Source: Bryobacteraceae bacterium (GTDB lineage Bacteria > Acidobacteriota > Terriglobia > Bryobacterales > Bryobacteraceae). Taken from it: DNA of 64,000 nt. Shown in pieces: positions 58,243-64,000 of this stretch (positions within the stretch are counted from its first letter, which is position 1; the number at the start of each line of letters is the position of its first letter). Both the position numbers and the translations under genes were made by a program. A model generated the notes under the pieces. The model had not been told where the DNA came from. It saw nothing but the letters and a program-made list of their open reading frames with translations, and did no database searches. The stretch is from the NCBI GenBank assembly GCA_947458745.1, contig CANGYQ010000002.1, positions 496,001 to 560,000 on the forward strand, given 5' to 3'.

Positions 58243-60660
58243 ATGAGCCTCACGATCATCATCACCGTCATCGCGCAACTCGCACAGCCAGGGCCGAACG
58301 CTCCGACGGCTGCGCCCGCTGTCCGGACCTCAATCACTGTCACGGCGGACCGCACGGCCCCGGTGGAGACCACCGATGCACCCCAGGTGGCCTTTGTCCA
58401 TGAACAGACGCCCACCAGTCAACGCCCCTTAACCACCATCGGCGACCTGCTGCAGGGCGATCCCGGCATTCATCTGCAGGCCACCACGCCGGCCCAGGTT
58501 TCACCATTTCTGCGCGGGCTGACCGGCTATCAGGTCTTGAATCTGGTGGATGGCGTCAGGTTCAACAACTCCACCTTCCGCAGTGGCCCCAATCAATATC
58601 TAGCCTTGATTGAGCCTTCGCAAGCCCGGGCCATTGAGGCAGTGCTGGGACCGGCTGCGGCCGAATACGGCAGCGATGCGCTGGGCGGTGTGATCCAGGT
58701 CCTGACGCCTTCGGCCCGCTTTGCCGATCAGCGTGAGATCCACGGCAGCATCAACTTTTTGGGCTCTTCGGCGGATCTTTCCGCTCGCGGCTATGCTGAC
58801 GTCCAACTTTTGACACGGCGCTTTTCGTGGCTGGTGAGCGGGTCCGGCTTTCGGGCCCAGGACTTGCGCGCGGGTGGCGGCACGGACTCGCGACAGGCGC
58901 TGCGCCGGTTCTTCGGGCTGAACGATTCGCAGATTCAAACCTTGACCGGCGAGCGGCAGCAGGATACTAGCTTTTCGCAAGGCGGCGCGAATACCAAGCT
59001 GGCCTTTCGGCCCAGTGACCGGTCGACGGTAACGACCTGGTATCAGCATTCCTCGCAGGCCGGCGTCCGCAACTACAAGGATCTTTGGGGTGGCTTGGGC
59101 CGGCTGCAATCGGCGGTGGTGCCGCAGGCAGTGGATCTGCTCTACCTGCGCGGGGAGCGGACGCAGTTGGGCTGGCTGGATTCAGTCTCGGGGACGTTTT
59201 CGCTGAACCGGCAACGGGACGGCTCCGTCCGGCAGGGTCTGCGGGCGACTGATTCGGTGACTACCGACGACACGACGGTCAGCGCGTACGGGTACACCGG
59301 CCAGGGCCGAGCTCGGCTGGGCCGGGCGCAGTCGCTGGCATTTGGCGGCGAGTTCTACGATGAACGGCTAGCGGCGCGGCGGGTGGTGAATGTCACGGCA
59401 CAACGGCCGCTGTTTCCGGATGGCTCGCGTTACCGGACTTTAGGGTTGTTCGCGCAGGATTCGGCGGAGTTGTTCTCGCGGCGGCTGCGGCTGGCGGGCG
59501 GAGTCCGGCATACGCGAGCCTCCTACGTCACCCAGGCCGACCGTTTTGGCGTCGCCGCTTCGGATGAACGCTTTGGCGATGTCACCTACAACTTCAGCGC
59601 GTTGTGGCGCATCGCGGGTGGCCTGGGCCTGCATGTGTTGTCGAACCGTGGCTTCCGCGCCCCCAATGCCAACGACTTGGGGGTGGTGGGCCTGAACGAT
59701 TTGGGCTACGAAGTGCCGGCCGGCGCGGCGGTGGGGGCTGGGGCACTACTGTCGAGTTCGTCTGGTGAAGGCGCGGTGTCATCCGGTAGGGCGGTGGTGG
59801 GCTTGAAGCCCGAATCGCTGCGTAATTATGAGGCCGGAGTGCGTTGGCAGAGCAACAAGCTCTATAGCCGGGTGCAGGGATTCTGGGCCAATCTGCGGGA
59901 TCCGATTGTCCGGCGTACGCTGCTGTTTCCAACGGCGGCGGTACCCACCACGTTGGCGGGACAGGCCGTTACGCGGATTCCACCGACACCGGCTCAATTG
60001 GCGCAGGGAGTTGTCACGGTGGCTACTGGGATTGACCCGCGGGCGATTAAGTCGTTCGTCAACGACGGCCAGTCCCGTTACTACGGGGTGGAGGCGCTGG
60101 CGACGTGGCGGCCCAATGGTGCCTGGTTGGCTGATTTCGGCTATTCGTTTCTGGTGGGGCGGGACTTGAACCCCAATCGCAACATCCGCCGCCTGCCGCC
60201 GCAGTCCGGGTCAGCCCGGCTACGGTATCAGACCCGTTGGCGCGGCTTGTGGGTGGAATCGGCCGTGGTTGCCGCAGGTGCGCAGAGCCGGCTGTCCGGT
60301 GGCGATGTGGATGACGAACGCATTGGGGCTTCCCGGCGGCGGCAGGACATTGCGGATTTCTTCAATGGGGCGCGGATTGCACCGTTCGTGCAGGGTGGTC
60401 GGTTTACGCCGACAGGTGAAACTCTGCTGCAGATTCAGGATCGCGTGCTGCCGGGACGGGACAATGCGACGCGAGTGGCCCTTTACCCGTCAACGGCGGG
60501 TTGGGTAACAGTGGATGTGCGGGCGGGGCTTCCCATCACAGACCGGTTTGTGGTGTCGGGCGGTTTGATGAATGTGGCCGACAAAAACTACCGCGTCCAC
60601 GGATCAGGCGCGGACGCGGCAGGTAGGAACTTTTTTATTGGACTGCGCTACCAGTGGTAG
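58243..60660 (+). CDS. TonB-dependent outer-membrane receptor
   Basis: 805 residues. After a signal-like start and a TonB-box-like segment (RTSITVTADRTAPVE) comes the plug domain (IGDLLQGDPGIHLQATTPAQ to GSDALGGVIQVLTP), then a 22-strand-type barrel ending in an aromatic residue (FFIGLRYQW). The plug begins like siderophore or vitamin B12 receptors. The ligand is unknown, and there is no TonB, ExbB or periplasmic binding protein gene nearby. Confidence 0.9.
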   Translation: MSLTIIITVIAQLAQPGPNAPTAAPAVRTSITVTADRTAPVETTDAPQVAFVHEQTPTSQRPLTTIGDLLQGDPGIHLQATTPAQVSPFLRGLTGYQVLNLVDGVRFNNSTFRSGPNQYLALIEPSQARAIEAVLGPAAAEYGSDALGGVIQVLTPSARFADQREIHGSINFLGSSADLSARGYADVQLLTRRFSWLVSGSGFRAQDLRAGGGTDSRQALRRFFGLNDSQIQTLTGERQQDTSFSQGGANTKLAFRPSDRSTVTTWYQHSSQAGVRNYKDLWGGLGRLQSAVVPQAVDLLYLRGERTQLGWLDSVSGTFSLNRQRDGSVRQGLRATDSVTTDDTTVSAYGYTGQGRARLGRAQSLAFGGEFYDERLAARRVVNVTAQRPLFPDGSRYRTLGLFAQDSAELFSRRLRLAGGVRHTRASYVTQADRFGVAASDERFGDVTYNFSALWRIAGGLGLHVLSNRGFRAPNANDLGVVGLNDLGYEVPAGAAVGAGALLSSSSGEGAVSSGRAVVGLKPESLRNYEAGVRWQSNKLYSRVQGFWANLRDPIVRRTLLFPTAAVPTTLAGQAVTRIPPTPAQLAQGVVTVATGIDPRAIKSFVNDGQSRYYGVEALATWRPNGAWLADFGYSFLVGRDLNPNRNIRRLPPQSGSARLRYQTRWRGLWVESAVVAAGAQSRLSGGDVDDERIGASRRRQDIADFFNGARIAPFVQGGRFTPTGETLLQIQDRVLPGRDNATRVALYPSTAGWVTVDVRAGLPITDRFVVSGGLMNVADKNYRVHGSGADAAGRNFFIGLRYQW

Positions 60661-60681
60661 CAACTGGGGGCCTGAAGGCCG

Positions 60682-61191
60682 CTACATCGCTTCAGGGAAC
60701 GGCAGATTAGCCTTGGCGAGAGATTTACCCAGGATGTCGATGGCTTCCAGATTCTTGGCGTTCCGGGCGGTCCCGACTTCGGCAATCAGCATCTGACGCG
60801 AACGGTCCAGCATCTTTTTCTCGCGGAACGAAAGAGGCTTTTCCTTTTGCAGGATCACCAAGCTCTTGAAGACCTGGGCGATTTCGAGCAAGCTGCCGTT
60901 TTGCATCTTGTCCGAGTTCTCCTTGAACCGGTGCTTCCAGTCAGCGCTGCATTTGCAGGTGCCGCAAGCCAGGTACTCGAGAACCTTCGCCACTTCGGTG
61001 TTCTTGGTGACCTTCCGCAACCCGACGTCTTGGACGTGCGAGAAAGGGACCATAACCGTCATGCTGGAGCATGCGAGGCGCAGGAGATAAAAGCGTTCAA
61101 ACTGGCTCCCAAACGCGCGGGAGCTGATGTTTTCAATCGTGGCGACACCCTGATTCGGGTAAACAACTTTTTCGCCAATTTGAAAGGTCAT
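60682..61191 (-). CDS. CarD/CdnL-type RNA polymerase-binding regulator
   Basis: 169 residues. FQIGEKVVYPNQGVATIENI is the RNA-polymerase-interacting domain (CarD/TRCF-RID), and the C-terminal helical half binds DNA at the -10. Four cysteines (LACGTCKCSADWK area and LACSSM) are unusual but may be incidental. It stabilises open promoter complexes and affects rRNA and housekeeping promoters. A TTGACA/TAACCT promoter lies 72 nt upstream of the ATG. Confidence 0.9.
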   Translation of the reverse strand: MTFQIGEKVVYPNQGVATIENISSRAFGSQFERFYLLRLACSSMTVMVPFSHVQDVGLRKVTKNTEVAKVLEYLACGTCKCSADWKHRFKENSDKMQNGSLLEIAQVFKSLVILQKEKPLSFREKKMLDRSRQMLIAEVGTARNAKNLEAIDILGKSLAKANLPFPEAM

Positions 61192-61269
61192 GCGGAGACC
61201 TCGCTATCTTTCTCGGTGTCTGTACACCTGATGAGGGTTACACTTCGTTACAGCCTTGCTTCGTTCTTG

Positions 61270-61298
61270 AGGTTAAACGGGAACGCTGATGATGTCAA
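61270..61298 (-). promoter_or_regulatory. Promoter of the CarD gene
   Basis: Minus strand TTGACA (61298-61293), 17-nt spacer, TAACCT (61275-61270). It gives a leader of about 70 nt, unlike the leaderless genes. Confidence 0.55.
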
Positions 61299-61450
61299 TA
61301 AAAAAAATGCATGTGGATTCTTGAAACCAACTGCTCCCGACAGAATTCTCTGCCTGATCGTCCCCATCACCGCAGAATTTGCTACCAAGTGTCAGGAACC
61401 CTACCTAACACTTGGCGTTGGTGGCTAGGGGAAAAGGCTTAGCCCAGGCC

Positions 61451-62320
61451 CTAGCCGCGCCCTGTCCGGGCCAACAGACGCCGTATAAAGTCAAGATTCT
61501 TTTGCATATCCGCCGCGATGTCCTTCGACGGCGCGTCAGTTTCCAGGTTGGCGAAACCACTCCAACCGAGTTCCCCAACGATCTGCAGGAGACGGGTGAA
61601 ATCAATGGTCCCCTGCCCCAGGTAGGAGGGGTTGTCCTTGAGGTGAATCTGGGCAATCCCGTCCCGTCCCATTGCCTTCAGCTCGGTCATGGGATCGAAA
61701 CCGGCCTTCAACAAATTGCCGCAATCGTAGTAGATCTTGACCGCTGAGGAGCGGCTGCGTTCAATGACAGTAAAATTGTCTCGCGCGTTAATGGTGTTCT
61801 CGAGAGCCAGGACGATGCCCGCTTTGGCGGCCGCCGGGGCGAGTTCACGTAAGGTGTCGCCCACGCGGTCCAACTCCGCTCGGCCTTCCGCCGTGCCCGA
61901 CCCCAGTAGTGCCCCCCGTCCGAAGAAGGGCAGCAGGATCACCTGAGCCCCCATGCGCTGGGAGATGGAGATACCGTCGGCCACCCACTTGGCACCCAAC
62001 GGGTCCAACTTCAGATAGTTGACATGGAGAATATCGAGGCACGTGCCGGCGATTTCGATTTTGTGCTGGCGGAAAGCGTCCCGATAACGCTGCTGGAGGG
62101 CGGGGTCGGCCAGCGGCAGTTGGTTGTCCACTGGCTTGCGCCCTAAGGAGACCTCGAGACCCTCAAACCCCAGTGAAGCCGCCAGCAGCACAGCGTCCAC
62201 ATCGGAGGACATCTTCAGGTTCCAGTCCGTGACGCCGATCCGCAATCGCCCCGCCGCGGGAAGTGCGGAAGAGGAAGCAGCGGCAGCCGCCGCGAGGCCG
62301 AAGAATTGTCGACGGTTCAT
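61451..62320 (-). CDS. Tat-exported sugar-phosphate isomerase/epimerase-like protein
   Basis: 289 residues with a Tat-like signal (RRQFFGLAAAAAA) and a TIM-barrel of the xylose-isomerase-like family: LSLGF-type early strand, LALENTINARDNF with the metal Glu, YYDCGNLLKAGFDP and IHLKDNPS, IGELGWSGFANLET. It likely isomerises or epimerises a sugar outside the cytoplasm. The ATG has TAGACT 6 nt upstream. Confidence 0.85.
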   Translation of the reverse strand: MNRRQFFGLAAAAAASSSALPAAGRLRIGVTDWNLKMSSDVDAVLLAASLGFEGLEVSLGRKPVDNQLPLADPALQQRYRDAFRQHKIEIAGTCLDILHVNYLKLDPLGAKWVADGISISQRMGAQVILLPFFGRGALLGSGTAEGRAELDRVGDTLRELAPAAAKAGIVLALENTINARDNFTVIERSRSSAVKIYYDCGNLLKAGFDPMTELKAMGRDGIAQIHLKDNPSYLGQGTIDFTRLLQIVGELGWSGFANLETDAPSKDIAADMQKNLDFIRRLLARTGRG

Positions 62321-62326
62321 GAGCTG

Positions 62327-62332
62327 AGTCTA
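62327..62332 (-). promoter_or_regulatory. Putative -10 (TAGACT) of the isomerase-like gene
   Basis: Minus-strand TAGACT ends 6 nt before the ATG at 62320. Confidence 0.4.
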
Positions 62333-62358
62333 CCGCCGCGCGGACGCCGCAGTGGAAG

Positions 62359-64000
62359 CTAAAAGCTGACTTGCAGTACCAGGCGGAAGGTGCGGCCGTC
62401 GTTCAGGGTGTTGGTGATGACGCCGAAGTTGGGGTCGGTGAGCGAATTGCCGGGCTGGGCGAACTGCGGCGTATTGGAGAGGTTGATTGATTCGACGCGC
62501 AGTTGCAGCCGGGTTTCGCGCGGCAGAGCCCAGGTGCCAGCGAGGCTGGCGTTGAGATTGTTGATCCGGGAGCGGCGGAACGTATTGCGGCCGATATTGC
62601 CGCGAAGCTCACCCGGCCTGACATAAGCAAAGGCGGCGCGTGGCAGCAGCGCCCGGGATTGGTCTGGATGGCTGATGGTGCGGCCCAACACTGCGGGGTC
62701 GACGACATTGGGCCGGTCACCGCTGATGCCGTCTACGTTGCCGAACCCCGGCGCATCGGACCCGGTTCGCAATCCGAAGGGCGTGCCCGTTTTCGCCAGG
62801 GCAACTCCGGCCAGCGTCCAGGCGCCCCACCAGCGGCCCGGCTTGAAAGGCAACGCCCAACTGCCGCGAGTGAGGAAGCTGTGGGGCTGATCAAAATCGG
62901 AGAGCGCCCGCAGATCGCGGTGGGAGAGCAGGTCACTCTGGTTGCTATTCATGAAGGCGTCGGCGTCATAGGCGGTGTTGGTATAGCTGTTGCCGGTGTC
63001 AATCGACTTCGAGAACCAGTAAGCCACCTCCATTCCCAGGCCATGCCACCGCGAGATGGCCAGCGAGGTCCGGAAGGCATCATAGTAGGCGCGCGAACCG
63101 TTGGAGAGGTAGCGGATGTCGCTGTAGCGGGGGTCGGGCCGGCGGGCGTCGATATTGGCCGTGGAGGGCACGCCACTGGAAAGCGCGGCCCGATTCAGTG
63201 CCCACCGCTGCAGCAGCTTCAGCGCCCGGCTGCCGATATAGCCCGTCTGCCAGACCCAGCCCGCCCGGGGTGAATACTCCCACAGGAAGTTGTACTGGTG
63301 CGAGTAAGGCGTGGCCAGATCGGGGGCAAAGTCGTAGAGCACCACGCGCCTAGGCAGAGCCACGTTCAGCGGTAGCGGGTTCACCAGATCCGGGTCCTGC
63401 CGCACCAGTTTGACGTTGCGCGGCGCATTGAACCGGGTCTGCTGGTAGGTGACGGGGAACACTTCGCCATAGTTCATGCCGTAGGCGGCCCGCAGCACAT
63501 GCCGCCCTGCCCGCCAGGCGAGGCCGAGTGTGGGTCCGAAGTTATTGGTGTCGGCACGGAAGGGCAGCGTGTTGCGCCCCCAGGTCTCAGTGGGGCGCGC
63601 GGCCACCTTGTAGGAGACGCCATAGTTGACCGTCAGGCGGTTGGAGACCGTCCACTTCTCCTGGAAGTAGGCCATCGCCTCGCGGTTGCGGAATGACCGG
63701 CGCAGGTCTTCCGTCGCTACGGAGACAAAGTAGGTGGTGGGCAGGCCGAGGCGCAGATTGGTGATCGGGTCGTTGCCGTAGTTGGCGTTGAAGCTGAAGG
63801 AGCCCAATTGCGAATCACCTTCGTAGCCATTCAATTGACGCATCCAGTACTCGCCACCCAAGCTTGTGTACCGGCGGCCGCGGGAGAGCTGCCACTGGGC
63901 CACCAGCCGGCCATCGTTCTGCACGCGATCAATCGGCACGGCGTTCTGCGACAGGATGTTGGTCAACGCCGTCCCCACAAAGATGCCTGACCCGGGGTTG
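62359..64000 (-). CDS. Oar-like TonB-dependent receptor, C-terminal part (continues past the window)
   Basis: The frame stays open to the window edge; only about 547 C-terminal residues are visible. It consists of beta-barrel strands (FNANYGNDPITNLRLG, WEYSPRAGWVWQTGYIGSR) ending in LVLQVSF. Blocks like YSHQYNFLWEYSP are of the Oar/carboxypeptidase-regulatory-repeat receptors expanded in Acidobacteriota, thought to take up large organic molecules. The plug and N-terminal extension are missing from the view. It converges with nothing in the window and lies 39 bp upstream of the isomerase-like gene on the same strand. Confidence 0.85.
   Translation of the reverse strand, partial: NPGSGIFVGTALTNILSQNAVPIDRVQNDGRLVAQWQLSRGRRYTSLGGEYWMRQLNGYEGDSQLGSFSFNANYGNDPITNLRLGLPTTYFVSVATEDLRRSFRNREAMAYFQEKWTVSNRLTVNYGVSYKVAARPTETWGRNTLPFRADTNNFGPTLGLAWRAGRHVLRAAYGMNYGEVFPVTYQQTRFNAPRNVKLVRQDPDLVNPLPLNVALPRRVVLYDFAPDLATPYSHQYNFLWEYSPRAGWVWQTGYIGSRALKLLQRWALNRAALSSGVPSTANIDARRPDPRYSDIRYLSNGSRAYYDAFRTSLAISRWHGLGMEVAYWFSKSIDTGNSYTNTAYDADAFMNSNQSDLLSHRDLRALSDFDQPHSFLTRGSWALPFKPGRWWGAWTLAGVALAKTGTPFGLRTGSDAPGFGNVDGISGDRPNVVDPAVLGRTISHPDQSRALLPRAAFAYVRPGELRGNIGRNTFRRSRINNLNASLAGTWALPRETRLQLRVESINLSNTPQFAQPGNSLTDPNFGVITNTLNDGRTFRLVLQVSF

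Overview
The window is a high-GC bacterial chromosome segment with about 50 intact protein genes on both strands. The best taxonomic guess is Acidobacteriota, order Bryobacterales (Solibacter-like). Three things point there: a secreted protein with a TIGR03437-type C-terminal domain, a C-terminal Oar-like outer-membrane TonB receptor, and many Tat- or Sec-exported hydrolases and oxidoreductases. This is inferred from protein families; no rRNA gene or tRNA was recognised. No CRISPR array, prophage or complete insertion sequence was seen.

Layout. 1-6190: a membrane spermidine-synthase-like protein, then a minus-strand cluster (APH-type kinase, histidine-phosphatase-like protein, acyl-CoA dehydrogenase, SDR) divergent from an enoyl-CoA hydratase; this resembles 4-hydroxyacid catabolism of the LvaA/LvaC or ACAD10/11 type. 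6194-14566: a PIN toxin-antitoxin pair, an MrfA-like helicase, a PilZ protein, an amino-acid permease, and pcrA/uvrD translationally coupled to a 56-residue basic protein. 14668-17462: small genes, a row of hairpins, an ECF sigma / membrane protein / CpxP-like triad, rpmE, and upstream of rpmE a candidate structured RNA that carries a perfect 18-nt complement of the 16S rRNA 3' tail. 17564-31474: MFS transporter, dacB, a zinc ribbon protein, M14 peptidase, threonine synthase, an RRM protein, sulfur-handling genes (mnmA, cysteine desulfurase, SAM hydroxide adenosyltransferase) flanked by two palindromic repeats, decaying toxin-antitoxin genes and a DEAD-box helicase. 31545-37824: glgB, TetR, a broken SDR and a DUF2141 gene in one operon behind a promoter with two operator-like palindromes, a second PIN module, an adenosine-deaminase-family enzyme and a metzincin. 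37982-47411: Gfo/Idh/MocA oxidoreductase, HlyD-like adaptor, DMT-type transporter, AlaX, the TIGR03437 protein, a lone nuoA, cysE and a HicAB remnant. 47543-64000: a four-gene kinase / SMP-30 / di-haem cytochrome / catalase-like operon, an exported-peptidase operon, a TonB receptor, CarD, a sugar isomerase-like protein and a truncated Oar-like receptor.

Two genome-wide themes stand out. First, at least fourteen genes have a TAnnnT hexamer ending 6-9 nt before the start codon, so they are probably transcribed without a leader; this also settles several start codons. Second, the candidate RNA next to rpmE could bind the ribosomal anti-Shine-Dalgarno, which would be interesting in a cell that uses many leaderless mRNAs. 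Both are inferences from sequence and need RNA-seq.
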